From Methylocystis sp. KS32 (GTDB taxonomy: Bacteria > Pseudomonadota > Alphaproteobacteria > Rhizobiales > Beijerinckiaceae): a DNA stretch of 64,000 nt. The DNA lies in contig PHSQ01000002.1 in NCBI GenBank assembly GCA_002862095.1, forward strand, positions 310,001 through 374,000, read 5' to 3'. Below the pieces are notes generated by a model. The model ran no database searches, was not told where the DNA came from, and saw nothing but the letters and a program-made list of their open reading frames with translations. This document shows positions 43,872 through 52,588 of this stretch, piece by piece. Each line of letters opens with the position of its first letter. The first letter of the stretch is position 1. Made by a program: the position numbers and the translations under genes.

Positions 43872-44447
43872 TCACGCCGACTTGCTGTCGCGGCCGGCGA
43901 AGAAAAGCGCCAGCGCCAGCGCCCCCGCGAGCGCCAGCAATACGAAGGGAAGCGTCCTGGTGGGCGCGCCGCCGACAGAGAAAGGAAAGCGCGCGACCCA
44001 GCGCTCGCCGCTTAAACCCTCGACCGTCACCACGCCGATATAATTGCCGGGATCGTCGAACCGATGCACGAAATTAAATGTGCCCTGCGGATAAATTTGC
44101 GGCGGCAGATAAGCCATTGTCTGGCCATCTACCGGGGACCCGTCAGCCGATTCTGCGCCCTCGCGCATGATGCGGAAATCGGTCTTCATCTGCCGCAGTT
44201 CGTCTTGGCCGTAATCGAAAACGAAAGTGGTTTCGCCAAGGCTGGGCGCGTCCTCGCAGAATTTCCGCCGCTGCGCGCCAAACTGATAACCGGAGAAATA
44301 GAAGAAATCAGGCCCGATCTTCAGGACGCATTGGTCTTGGTCATAGCCCAGGGCGCCGCGGGCGGCGGCCTTCCCGACCCCGCTGACGATTCCGAGAAAA
44401 ATTGTCGACGCAGCTAGGCATACGACAAAATAGGCGCGAAGTTTCAT
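43872..44447 (-). CDS. Hypothetical periplasmic protein with C-terminal membrane anchor
   Basis: The 191-aa product starts MKLRAYFVVCLAASTIFLGI (signal peptide), has a beta-rich periplasmic region with two cysteines (DQDQCVLKIGPDFFYFSGYQ; RRKFCEDAP), and ends in a hydrophobic helix (LPFVLLALAGALALALFFAG) with a short basic tail. The ATG at 44447 has a GGAG ribosome site eight bases away. Middle phrases such as YPQGTFNFVHRFDDPGNYIG suggest a beta-sandwich. I do not recognise the family, and the genes beside it (GT2 and gpsA) do not settle its role. Confidence 0.6.
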   Translation of the reverse strand: MKLRAYFVVCLAASTIFLGIVSGVGKAAARGALGYDQDQCVLKIGPDFFYFSGYQFGAQRRKFCEDAPSLGETTFVFDYGQDELRQMKTDFRIMREGAESADGSPVDGQTMAYLPPQIYPQGTFNFVHRFDDPGNYIGVVTVEGLSGERWVARFPFSVGGAPTRTLPFVLLALAGALALALFFAGRDSKSA

Positions 44448-44538
44448 CGGTTTGTCTCCTCGCTTCCGGCGGCTGTCCCCCGCCGGCTCTTGTTCTTGGC
44501 GAATATAACAAGCTCGGAGAAAGTCGGTAGCCACCGGA

Positions 44539-45528
44539 TCAAGCTTCCGCGCGAAGCGGCCGCATCAGCAGTGAATCGATGGCGCCCTCGACGCTCAGCC
44601 GGTGCGAGAGGATCGCCGCGACCGCCTCGGCTATCGGCATTTCGATCTGGCGCTCTCGCGCTGCGTCGACCAGGGCGGAAGCGGTGTAGGCGCCTTCCGC
44701 GAGCTTGCCGTGACCGGCTTCCTGCGGCGTTTCCCCGCTGCCCAAAGCGTAGCCGAGCGCGAAATTTCGGGATTGAGCGGACCCGCAGGTAAGAATCAGA
44801 TCCCCCAGACCCGACAGCCCCATCAGGGTTTCCTGACGGGCGCCCCAAGCGTCGCCGAGTCTGCGAAGCTCCGCGAAGCCTCGGGCGATCAGGGCCGCCT
44901 GCGCGCTCGCGCCCAGCGCCCGCCCCGCCGCCATGCCACAGGCGATGGCGAGCACGTTCTTGGCCGCCCCGCCAATTTCCACGCCCCGGAGGTCGGTGGT
45001 GCGGTAAAGCCGGAAAGTCTTGGTGGAGAGTTGCTCGCAGAGATGTTGCGCCAAGCTTTCCTCGGTCGCCGCCAGCGTCACCGCCGTCGGCAGTCCTTTG
45101 CAGACGTCGGTCGCAAAGCTCGGCCCGGACAGAACTGCGAGCGCCACGCGAGGCGCTTCTTCGATGACGGCCTCACTCATGAATTTGTGCGTGTCGCGCT
45201 CCATGCCCTTGGCGCAACTCACAAAGGCGGCGCCTTTGCGAAGAAAGGGGCGCGCGCGCCGCGCCACCGCCCGCATCGCCTGCGCCGGAACGACGCCAAG
45301 AACGATTTCGGCCTCAGACAATCCCGAAAGATCGTCGGTGGGCGCAACGGCGGGCGCCAGTGGGAGACCCGGCAAATGGCGCCGGTTCTCGCGGTCGCGC
45401 GTCAGCGCCGCGATATGGGTGGAGTCATGTCCCCACAGGGCCACCCGGTCGCGGCCGGTCGCGGCCACATTCGCGAGGGCGACGCCCCAAGCGCCGGCGC
45501 CGAGCACGAAAACCGAAGTGCGACTCAT
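44539..45528 (-). CDS. gpsA: Glycerol-3-phosphate dehydrogenase [NAD(P)+] GpsA
   Basis: GpsA reduces dihydroxyacetone phosphate to sn-glycerol 3-phosphate for phospholipid synthesis. The 329-aa product has the dinucleotide fold VFVLGAGAWGVALANVAATG at the start, VLSGPSFATDVCKGLPTAVT near residue 138, and the catalytic Lys region EIGGAAKNVLAIACGMAAG near 188. The ATG at 45528 overlaps the stop of the phospholipase D-like gene (ATGA). The tsaD - PLD-like - gpsA order indicates co-transcription on the minus strand. Confidence 0.96.
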   Translation of the reverse strand: MSRTSVFVLGAGAWGVALANVAATGRDRVALWGHDSTHIAALTRDRENRRHLPGLPLAPAVAPTDDLSGLSEAEIVLGVVPAQAMRAVARRARPFLRKGAAFVSCAKGMERDTHKFMSEAVIEEAPRVALAVLSGPSFATDVCKGLPTAVTLAATEESLAQHLCEQLSTKTFRLYRTTDLRGVEIGGAAKNVLAIACGMAAGRALGASAQAALIARGFAELRRLGDAWGARQETLMGLSGLGDLILTCGSAQSRNFALGYALGSGETPQEAGHGKLAEGAYTASALVDAARERQIEMPIAEAVAAILSHRLSVEGAIDSLLMRPLRAEA

Positions 45529-46076
45529 CTGGCTCCAATCCTCTGATTGTCGACGCGCATCCACAACCGCTCGAAGTTTTCCTCGAAGCCTTGCGCCAAC
45601 TCCGGGCTTTCGATGACGATGAGGTCGTTGTCCTGATATTCCTCGCCGGAGACGCTGAAATTGGCGGACCCGCTCCTTAATATACGCCGATCGACCGCGA
45701 AAGATTTCATGTGCATGAGGTCGCGCGAACGGTGTTTTTGCCTCAATTCGACATTGGGCGTCGAGGCAATAGCCGAGACCGCGCTTTCGGAATGAGTCAT
45801 CTCCTCGCCGTCCAGATATATGCGCACATGAACGCCCCGCGTGGCGGCGCGACTGAGAGCGCTCACCACGGCCCGGTCGCTCAAAACATAGGCGGCCATA
45901 TCGATCGACGTTCTGGCCATGTCGATCAGTCGCGCGTCGATCGAGCCGATCTCTTCGCCTGGCCCATAATAGGCCCGCACGCCCGCGACAGAGGGCTCTC
46001 TTGAAAGCGGCCCGAAAGCCTGTGGCTGCGGCGTCATGGCGAACGCCGCAAAAGCGGCGGCGAAAAGCGGGCGCAT
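45525..46076 (-). CDS. Phospholipase D-like (Nuc-type) single-HKD protein
   Basis: The 183-aa product has a possible signal peptide (RPLFAAAFAAFAMTPQPQA) and one HKD motif, MHMKSFAVDRRILRSGSANF near residue 121, matching H-x-K-x4-D. Proteins of this size resemble the endonuclease Nuc, which works as a dimer so that two motifs form one active site. If exported, it would act in the periplasm on DNA or phospholipid. It is squeezed between tsaD (3 bp gap) and gpsA (4 bp overlap), an uncommon partner for these two housekeeping genes. Confidence 0.85.
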   Translation of the reverse strand: MRPLFAAAFAAFAMTPQPQAFGPLSREPSVAGVRAYYGPGEEIGSIDARLIDMARTSIDMAAYVLSDRAVVSALSRAATRGVHVRIYLDGEEMTHSESAVSAIASTPNVELRQKHRSRDLMHMKSFAVDRRILRSGSANFSVSGEEYQDNDLIVIESPELAQGFEENFERLWMRVDNQRIGAR

Positions 46077-46079
46077 CGC

Positions 46080-47144
46080 TCACGCCTTGCCGTGATGCGC
46101 GGCGCTGAAATTCGCGTCCAGCGGCCAGCGCGGGCGCGGAGCGAAGCCCAGGTCGTCCACGAGGCCCCGTTTGAAACGCTCAAGCCCAGCCCATGCGATC
46201 ATCGCGCCATTGTCCGAGCAGAGTTCCGGCGCGGGCGAAACGAAACGCAATCCAGCCTCCGCGCAAAAGCGCGTCAGCGCCCGTCTTATCGCGCCATTGG
46301 CGCCGACGCCGCCGCCGATCACCAGCGCGTTCGGCCGACAATCCTCGTCCGCCAGCAGCCGAAGCGCGGAACGCGCGCGATCGACGACGACATCCACCAC
46401 CGCTGCCTGAAACGAAGCCGCGAGATCTTTTTTGTCGGCCTCCGTCGGCTCCTCGCCGAGGCGCAGGAGTTCCTGCCGCACTGCGGTCTTGAGCCCCGAG
46501 AGCGAAAAGTCCGCGCCAGGACGGCCCAGCATCGGGCGCGGAAGGTTGAATCGCAGCGGGTCGCCTTCGCCGGCGAGCACCTCGATATGAGGTCCGCCCG
46601 GATAAGGCAGGCCCAACATTTTGCCCACCTTATCGAAAGCTTCGCCAATGGCGTCGTCGATCGTGGAGCCGAGGCGTTGATAATCTCCCACGCCCCGAAT
46701 GGCGACGAGTTGGGTATGGCCGCCCGAGACGATCAGCGCCAGATATGGGAACTCCGTCCCCTCGGTCAGTCGCGCGGTCAGCGCATGGGCTTCGAGATGA
46801 TTGACCGCGATGAACGGTTTCCCGGCGGCGAGCGCCAGCGCCTTGCCCGCGGTAAGACCAATCAAGATACCGCCGATCAAGCCCGGGCCGGCCGCGGCCG
46901 CCACGGCGTCGACGTCGTTTATATCGATTTGCGCGTCGGTGAGCGCGCGGGCGATCAGACGATCCAGCACCTCGATATGCGCGCGCGCGGCGATCTCCGG
47001 CACCACGCCGCCATAAGCGGCGTGCCGAGCTATCTGGCTCATAACCTCGTTTGAGAGGATTTTCCCGCCCGCCTCGCCGAGGCGTTCCTCCACCACGGCG
47101 GCCGCCGTTTCGTCGCAGGTCGTTTCAATGCCCAAAACGCGCAT
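46080..47144 (-). CDS. tsaD: tRNA N6-threonylcarbamoyladenosine transferase subunit TsaD
   Basis: TsaD transfers the threonylcarbamoyl group to A37 of ANN-decoding tRNAs, together with TsaB and TsaE. The 354-aa ASKHA-fold product shows [19 protein letters not shown] at its start, the iron-binding His residues in [14 protein letters not shown] near residue 113, [11 protein letters not shown], and [19 protein letters not shown] near 270. The ATG at 47144 follows GAGGGGGG. tsaB and tsaE are not in the window. Confidence 0.96.
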   Translation of the reverse strand: MRVLGIETTCDETAAAVVEERLGEAGGKILSNEVMSQIARHAAYGGVVPEIAARAHIEVLDRLIARALTDAQIDINDVDAVAAAAGPGLIGGILIGLTAGKALALAAGKPFIAVNHLEAHALTARLTEGTEFPYLALIVSGGHTQLVAIRGVGDYQRLGSTIDDAIGEAFDKVGKMLGLPYPGGPHIEVLAGEGDPLRFNLPRPMLGRPGADFSLSGLKTAVRQELLRLGEEPTEADKKDLAASFQAAVVDVVVDRARSALRLLADEDCRPNALVIGGGVGANGAIRRALTRFCAEAGLRFVSPAPELCSDNGAMIAWAGLERFKRGLVDDLGFAPRPRWPLDANFSAAHHGKA

Positions 47145-47244
47145 CCGGGTCCCCCCTCGCGCTTGGAAAGGCCCGACTCGGCGCCTGCGCGGTTCCGTCA
47201 CAACCTATAGTCCGGGCAAAGAAGGAGGGAAATAGGGCGGGCGT

Positions 47245-48441
47245 TCAGCCACGCCTCGTCCCCGCCAGAGCGATCAGGGTCGCCACCAGCAAGGCCAGCC
47301 AGCCGTAAACAAAGGTTCCAGAGACGTCGCGCAGCCAACCGAAGGCAGGCGGCGCGAGAACGACCGCGATCTGGTTGATGGCCATGGCGAGACCGATCAT
47401 GAAGCCGATCCGGCCTGGCGGCGCGGTTTCGCTGACCAAGGCGATCCAAGGGCCATACCAGCCGAAGCCAAAGAATCCGAGCCACAGAGCCAGCGCCAGC
47501 AAAAGGGCCGGGGATGGCGCGTCGAGCATCATATCGGCGCCGATTCCGGCAATCAAAGCAACCATGCTGATTTGCAGGGGCAGATAGCGCCCGCTGGCGC
47601 AGTGATCGCTCCAATAGGCCAGTGCGACGCGGCCAAAGGCGCCGGCGGCCTGGGCCGCGAAAAGCATTTCGATTGCAACTTCCGTCGGCAGGCCAAAGCG
47701 GTCGCGAAAGTCGAGGGGAAGATAGACGCTAAAAGCGAATTGAAGCGAAACCAGCGTGACGCCGGGCCAGACGATGCGCGCCATTCCGGGCAGGCGGAAC
47801 AAGGCCCGCCGCTCGGTCAAGGATGCAAATACGCGACGGGGCGCCACGCCGTCCAAGGGCGCCCGGTAAAAGGCGGCGAAGATGAGACCACCCAAAAGCG
47901 CAGCGAACGCGCCAAGAACGAATGCGCCCCGCCAACCATGAAGTTCGGCCGCCTTGGGCAGAAGCAAGGTCGCCAGCGCCGCTCCCAGCGGCAGTCCCGC
48001 CTGCCTTATGCCCATGGCGAGACCGCGCTGGTTGGGCGCGAACCATGACGCCACCGCCTTGCCGCCGCCGGGTTGCACGGTGGAGTAACCGATGCTGGCG
48101 ACGACGAGAAAAAACAGCAGCGCGCCGTAACTCCCCGCCCGCGAGGCCGCGAAAATAGAGGCCGCGACCATGGTTGCGCCGAGGCCTACGATCAGGCGTT
48201 CGCCGAAGCGGTCGAGCAGGGCGCCGGCGACAAGCAGCCCCCCGATCGGCGCAAGCTGCGCCGCCGAAACCATCAGGCCCAGTTCGGCGGCGCTCAGTCC
48301 GATTGCTTGCTGCATTTGCGGGCCGAGCGCCCCGAGTCCCTGCATGAGAAAACAGCCCAAAACCTGCGCCGAGGTCGCGAGCGCGAGCGCGGTCCAGCGG
48401 TAGGGGTCCGCGCGGGTCGCAATGGCATGGGTTTCCGTCAC
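47245..48441 (-). CDS. MFS transporter (12-TM)
   Basis: The 398-aa product has 12 predicted helices and MFS-type features: the loop 2-3 motif as GALLDRFGERLIVGLGATMV near residue 75, a cytoplasmic half-way loop, and a related repeat in the C-terminal half. Substrate is unknown; the sequence looks like NNP/OFA-type or nitrate/organic-acid carriers only in general terms. The start is a GTG at 48441 behind AAAGGAAAT. It is transcribed divergently from hemC and ends 100 bp before tsaD. Confidence 0.82.
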   Translation of the reverse strand: MTETHAIATRADPYRWTALALATSAQVLGCFLMQGLGALGPQMQQAIGLSAAELGLMVSAAQLAPIGGLLVAGALLDRFGERLIVGLGATMVAASIFAASRAGSYGALLFFLVVASIGYSTVQPGGGKAVASWFAPNQRGLAMGIRQAGLPLGAALATLLLPKAAELHGWRGAFVLGAFAALLGGLIFAAFYRAPLDGVAPRRVFASLTERRALFRLPGMARIVWPGVTLVSLQFAFSVYLPLDFRDRFGLPTEVAIEMLFAAQAAGAFGRVALAYWSDHCASGRYLPLQISMVALIAGIGADMMLDAPSPALLLALALWLGFFGFGWYGPWIALVSETAPPGRIGFMIGLAMAINQIAVVLAPPAFGWLRDVSGTFVYGWLALLVATLIALAGTRRG

Positions 48442-48493
48442 ATGATTTCCTTTAGCCTGTCGTCACGACGCAAAAGTCGCGCCTTCTTATCGC

Positions 48494-48521
48494 TTGCCGA
48501 GAGCGTCGTTACTCCTATAGT
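48494..48521 (+). promoter_or_regulatory. Candidate sigma-70-type promoter of hemC
   Basis: TTGCCG (48494-48499) and TATAGT (48516-48521) are separated by 16 bases, 33 bases before the hemC start. This is close to the consensus for a housekeeping promoter. It was found by eye, so transcription from it is not shown. Confidence 0.4.
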
Positions 48522-48554
48522 CGCGCCCTATCGGGTCGCCAAAACGGATGTTGC

Positions 48555-49481
48555 ATGACCACCCCTCATCTTCGCATAGGCACGCGCGGCAGCCCGCTGG
48601 CGCTGGCGCAAACGCATCAGACCCGCGCCGTTTTGGCGCGGGCGCTCGGAATCGCCGAGGATAACATCGTGATCGATGTGATCCGCACCACGGGCGACGT
48701 CATTCAGGATCGCGCGCTCGCCGAAGCCGGCGGCAAGGGACTCTTCACAAAAGAACTGGACGCGGCGCTGATCGCGGGCGCGATTGATCTCGCCGTGCAC
48801 TCCTCCAAGGATTTACCAACCCACCTGCCGACCGAAATCATCGTCGCCGGATATCTTGCGCGCGAGGACGTTCGCGATGTTTTTATCGGGCGCGGCGGGC
48901 TGAAACTGGCCGATCTTCCGCAGGGCTCGACCGTCGGCACGGCTTCGCTTCGGCGCGCGGCTCAGGTCAAGCGCCTTAGGCCCGATGTAAAAACCGAACT
49001 TCTGCGCGGCAATGTCGAGACCCGGCTGAGAAAAATCGAGACCGGAGAGTTCGACGGAACCCTGCTCGCGCTCGCCGGCCTCAAACGGCTCGGTCTCGCG
49101 GCGCGCGCCACTGAACTACTGCCGATCGAACATTTTCTCCCTGCCGCTGGCCAGGGCGCGATCGGGATCACCTGCCGGGCCGACGACGCCCGGACTCGCG
49201 CCGCGCTCAGTCCTGTGTTGGACGAGGCGACCGGCTTCGCCCTCTCCGCCGAACGGTCCTTCCTCGCCGTGCTCGACGGCTCCTGCCGCACTCCCATTGC
49301 GGCCTATGCGCGACTGGACGGCAAGGAGTTGATCTTTTCCGGCGAAGTTTTGCGCAGCGACGGCGGCGAGGTTTTCGCGGCGCGCCGCAGCGGACATCCG
49401 GTCGACGCCGCCTTGATCGGCTATCACGCGGGCCACGACATTCTGCGCCGCCTGCCGCATGGCGTCGCGGGGCTGGCTTGA
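48555..49481 (+). CDS. hemC: Porphobilinogen deaminase (hydroxymethylbilane synthase)
   Basis: HemC polymerises four porphobilinogen units into hydroxymethylbilane, carried on a dipyrromethane cofactor attached to a Cys. The 308-aa product begins LRIGTRGSPLALAQTHQTRA and shows LPTHLPTE, ATRGNVETRL-like RGNVETRLRKIETGEFDGTL near residue 155, and the cofactor Cys in LDGSCRTPIAAYA near 240. The last bases overlap the hemD start (TTGA). Confidence 0.96.
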   Translation: MTTPHLRIGTRGSPLALAQTHQTRAVLARALGIAEDNIVIDVIRTTGDVIQDRALAEAGGKGLFTKELDAALIAGAIDLAVHSSKDLPTHLPTEIIVAGYLAREDVRDVFIGRGGLKLADLPQGSTVGTASLRRAAQVKRLRPDVKTELLRGNVETRLRKIETGEFDGTLLALAGLKRLGLAARATELLPIEHFLPAAGQGAIGITCRADDARTRAALSPVLDEATGFALSAERSFLAVLDGSCRTPIAAYARLDGKELIFSGEVLRSDGGEVFAARRSGHPVDAALIGYHAGHDILRRLPHGVAGLA

Positions 49482-50179
49482 AACCCGTCCTCGTCCTTCG
49501 TGCGCGCGAGGACGCCGCGCGCACTGCGGCGAGGTTGCGGGAGATGGGTTTCGACGCGCTGCTATCGCCGGTGCTGGAGTTCGCGCATTGCGAAGCGTCG
49601 TTGCCCAACGAGTCTTTCGACGCCGTTCTCGCCACCAGCGCCAAGGGCGTCGAGCATCTGCCTCCTAACCAAAATCTGCGGGAGACGCCGCTCCACGCCG
49701 TCGGCGCGCGCACGGCGAAGGCCGCCGAAAAACAGGGTTGGCGGACCTATCTTCTCGCGGGAAGATCCGCCGCGCTGCTGGCCCTCGTCAAAGCTCGCTA
49801 TAGAACGCCCGCTCGCTTTCTCTATCTTGCCGGACGCGACCGCAAGGACGATCTTGAAAAAGGTCTGCGCGCCGCGGGGCATGACGTCATTGTCCTGGAG
49901 ACTTACGAGGCCAAGGCGACGCAGGCGCTTCGGCCGGAAGCAATCAGGGCTATCGCCAATGGCGGGATCGCCGCCGTATTGCATTACTCCCGCCGGAGCG
50001 CGGAGATTTTTGGGGAGCTTGCGCGCAAGGCGGGCGTGGCGGAAGCATTGCGCGCGATCCCGCAGCTCGCGCTATCCGCCGATGTCGCTCTATCGCTCGA
50101 GCGCGAATTGGGCGTTAAGCCCTTCGTCGCCGCAACGCCGGGGGAGAATGAATTGCTGCTGCTGCTGCATAAGTTCTAG
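49478..50179 (+). CDS. hemD: Uroporphyrinogen-III synthase (HemD-like)
   Basis: HemD closes and inverts the hydroxymethylbilane D ring to uroporphyrinogen III. The 233-aa product is poorly conserved as usual for the family, but has the VLRAREDAARTAARLREMGF opening, VGARTAKAAEKQGW near residue 75, FLYLAGRDRKDDLEKGLRAA near 112, and AAVLHYSRRSAEIFGELA near 165. The start is a TTG overlapping the hemC TGA, so translation is coupled. The stop TAG is the first three bases of a dispersed repeat (50177-50291). Confidence 0.9.
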   Translation: MKPVLVLRAREDAARTAARLREMGFDALLSPVLEFAHCEASLPNESFDAVLATSAKGVEHLPPNQNLRETPLHAVGARTAKAAEKQGWRTYLLAGRSAALLALVKARYRTPARFLYLAGRDRKDDLEKGLRAAGHDVIVLETYEAKATQALRPEAIRAIANGGIAAVLHYSRRSAEIFGELARKAGVAEALRAIPQLALSADVALSLERELGVKPFVAATPGENELLLLLHKF

Positions 50180-50291
50180 AGCAAAATCCGAAAAAGTTGA
50201 TAGATTTTTTCGACTAGATTTTGCTCCAGCTTTTTGAATCTGGAGCGATTTCTTAATCGACCAGACGATTCCGTCCGGTCGGAAAGCACTA
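50177..50291 (+). repeat. Repeat family A, copy 2 (fills the hemD/cysG gap)
   Basis: The element runs from TAGAGCAAAATCC to GGAAAGCACTAG, with the same two hairpins as copy 1. Its first TAG ends hemD, and on the other strand its last TAG (50289-50291) ends cysG. It therefore fills the whole space between these convergent genes and probably works as a two-way terminator. Confidence 0.85.
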
Positions 50292-51668
50292 GTCGCCCTG
50301 CCCCGCCAGCGCGTATCCGATCAGCAGGAGCACGGGCCCATCGAGGCTCTCCTGCGCCACCTTGCCGGGCAAGTCGGCGATTGTTCCACGTATTATTCGT
50401 TGTCGCGACGTGCTCGCGCGCTCGATCAAAAAGGCGGGCGTGGTCGGATCGGCGCCCTCGGCGACGAGCCGTTTCGACAATTCCGGCAAAGTGCGATTAC
50501 CCATGTAGACAGCGGTCGTCGCGCCCGGGTCGACAAGCGCGCCCCAATCGAAATCATCCGGAAAGGCGCCGTCCCTGCTATGCGCGGTGATGAATTGCAC
50601 CCGGCGCGCGGTCTCGCGACTAGTCAGGGAGGCGCCCAGCGCCGCCGCCCCCGCCAGCGCCGCCGTGACGCCCGGCACGACCTCGACGTCGAAACCCGCC
50701 GCCCGGATGGCGCTGATTTCCTCATTGGCGCGCCCAAAAATCATGGGGTCGCCGCCCTTCAGGCGCACCACGTTCTTGCCTTCGCTGGCGAGTTTCACCA
50801 GCAAAGAAGTTATCTCTTGCTGTTGAACCGAGGGCGCGTAGCCACGCTTTCCGACGTTGATGCGCGTCGCCTCGCGCCGCGCGAAATCGAGAACGCTCGC
50901 CGGAACGAGGTCGTCGAACAGCACGACGTCGGCTCCCGCCAGCACGCGCAAGCCTTTCAGCGTCAAGAGTTCCGGGTCTCCGGGGCCGGCTCCGACCAGC
51001 GTCACCCGTCCGCGCGACGGCGCGTCAAAATCCGCGCGGGTCTCCGCGAGCAGCGCATCGCGGTCTTCTTCCTTTGGCTCGCGCGCGATTTGATCGAAAG
51101 CCAGGCGGGCGAAACGACGCCAGAAATCGCGACGCGCCAAAAAATCCAGGCCCGAGGCCAACACTTGCGGCCGCCACGCTTTCGCCGCGCAGGCCCATGC
51201 CGCAAAGGCGGCGGGCGCCAGCGCTTCGATCCTTCCCCTCACCGCTTGGGCGAACACCGGCGACGCGCCGCCCGTCGATACGCCAATGACAAGCGGCGAG
51301 CGATTGACGATGGCGCCCATGATAAAATCGCTCGTCGCGGGACGGTCGGCGAGATTTATCGGCACGCCGGCGGCCTTCGCCATGCGGCGAATTTCTTCAG
51401 CCTTGGCGTCGTCGAACACCGCGCCAAGAACCATTGCCGCGTCTTCAAAGTCGGCGGGCGCGGGATCTCGTGGAACAAGTCGGACGTTGGCCCGCGCTCC
51501 CTCGATATCGCGCATTTTCTTGCAGGGTTCGAGGCAGAACACGGCAACCTCGGCGCCAGCGGCGGCGGCGAGGTCGGCCTTCCAGGCGGCGCCCTCCGAA
51601 CCGCCGACGACGATCGCTTTCCGTCCCTTAAGGTCGAAAAACACCGGGAGCGTTTCCAGCGGCGCCAT
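50289..51668 (-). CDS. cysG: Siroheme synthase CysG (multifunctional)
   Basis: CysG methylates uroporphyrinogen III twice, dehydrogenates precorrin-2 and inserts iron to make siroheme for sulfite/nitrite reductase. The 459-aa product has the N-terminal dehydrogenase/ferrochelatase domain (GRKAIVVGGSEGAAWKADLA; catalytic Asp in INLADRPATSDFIMGAI) and the C-terminal methyltransferase domain (LVGAGPGDPELLTLKGLRVL; VVRLKGGDPMIFGRANEE). The ATG at 51668 (MAPLETLPVFF) is chosen; an upstream TTG (51731) has an AGGAG only two bases away and would add 21 residues. The stop lies in the family A repeat. Confidence 0.94.
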   Translation of the reverse strand: MAPLETLPVFFDLKGRKAIVVGGSEGAAWKADLAAAAGAEVAVFCLEPCKKMRDIEGARANVRLVPRDPAPADFEDAAMVLGAVFDDAKAEEIRRMAKAAGVPINLADRPATSDFIMGAIVNRSPLVIGVSTGGASPVFAQAVRGRIEALAPAAFAAWACAAKAWRPQVLASGLDFLARRDFWRRFARLAFDQIAREPKEEDRDALLAETRADFDAPSRGRVTLVGAGPGDPELLTLKGLRVLAGADVVLFDDLVPASVLDFARREATRINVGKRGYAPSVQQQEITSLLVKLASEGKNVVRLKGGDPMIFGRANEEISAIRAAGFDVEVVPGVTAALAGAAALGASLTSRETARRVQFITAHSRDGAFPDDFDWGALVDPGATTAVYMGNRTLPELSKRLVAEGADPTTPAFLIERASTSRQRIIRGTIADLPGKVAQESLDGPVLLLIGYALAGQGD

Positions 51669-51737
51669 GAGATCGGATGAAATTTCGTCGGGCTTGCGTG
51701 TCAATTTGGCTCGTCCAGTCGCTCGCGACAAAGCTCC

Positions 51738-51943
51738 TAATTCTGCTGAGTCACAAGACGAATCTCAGGAAAGGAGAGTCGTCATTGCAAGCGAAGCAAT
51801 CCAGGACGTCGTGGGACGCTTCTTCGGCGCGCCTTTCGCGGGCATGACGAGCCAAAGTCGATCCGTCCCGCTGGATTACTTCGCTTCGCTCGCAATGACG
51901 CCCCTGATCTCCCAGGTTGCCGATATGTGACGTCATAGAATTA
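51738..51943. mobile_element. MITE-like repeat, divergent relative of family B
   Basis: The ends TAATTCTGCTGAGTCAC (51738-51754) and GTGACGTCATAGAATTA (51927-51943) are related to the family B ends. The interior contains GTCATTGCAAGCGAAGCAATCC and its near complement CTGGATTACTTCGCTTCGCTC. It lies between cysG and the cytochrome c gene and encodes no plausible protein. It explains most of the 350-base gap here. Confidence 0.75.
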
Positions 51944-51965
51944 AAGCCTCAAGCTGCGTGGCGCA

Positions 51966-51991
51966 AAGAAAAAGCGGCCCGCGAGGGCCGC
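51966..51991 (-). terminator. Rho-independent terminator after the cytochrome c gene
   Basis: On the minus strand GCGGCCC-TCGC-GGGCCGC (51974-51991) forms a 7-bp GC stem, followed by TTTTTC. It is 27 bases past the cytochrome c stop. Confidence 0.75.
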
Positions 51992-52018
51992 CTCCGTATT
52001 CCAGCGGATTTGGAAGAA

Positions 52019-52417
52019 TTACTTCTTTTTTCCGTCGGCGTCGAATTGGGAGATATAGGCCCATACATTGTCCTCGTCGGGCTCGCTGGCGAGACCCTGG
52101 AACACCATCTTAGTGCCGGGCACCTTCGCCTTCGGGCTCTTGATGAATTCCTTGAACGAGGCGGCGTCCCAGGTGATTCCGGAACCCTTCATCGCGTCCG
52201 AGTAGTTATAGCCCTCGACGGAGCCAGCCTTGCGGCCGTCGATTCCGTTCAATTCCGGCGCGATGGCGTTCTTGGCGCCTTCGCCGATCCGATGGCACGC
52301 CTTACATTTGGCGAAAACCTTCTCGCCAGCGGCCGCGTCGCCAGCGGCGGAAGCCGTGCCGGCCATGGCGACGAATGCGGCGCCAGCCAGGAACGTCATC
52401 AGCGAAATAGACTTCAT
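52019..52417 (-). CDS. Periplasmic class I cytochrome c (c2-like)
   Basis: The 132-aa product has a signal peptide (MTFLAGAAFVAMAGTASAAG), one haem site CKACH near residue 38, and the Met ligand in VPGTKMVFQG near 103. Size and pattern match cytochrome c2/c550, a soluble carrier between the bc1 complex and oxidases. The gene is single, flanked by a terminator and a repeat. Its ribosome site is unremarkable. Confidence 0.93.
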   Translation of the reverse strand: MKSISLMTFLAGAAFVAMAGTASAAGDAAAGEKVFAKCKACHRIGEGAKNAIAPELNGIDGRKAGSVEGYNYSDAMKGSGITWDAASFKEFIKSPKAKVPGTKMVFQGLASEPDEDNVWAYISQFDADGKKK

Positions 52418-52588
52418 CCTCGTTACCTTTCCTCGTCGCGGCCGTCACAACGGCGACCGTCGTTATAATTTCGGGCGGCAAGATTTCTGCTGCGCACTGA
52501 ACCAGCCCTCACAAGGGCCAAAACTATATCGGCGCGGTCCAAGACACAATATCCCCCAGCGATAAAGCTGGTCTTCGGGCGCGCCCAA

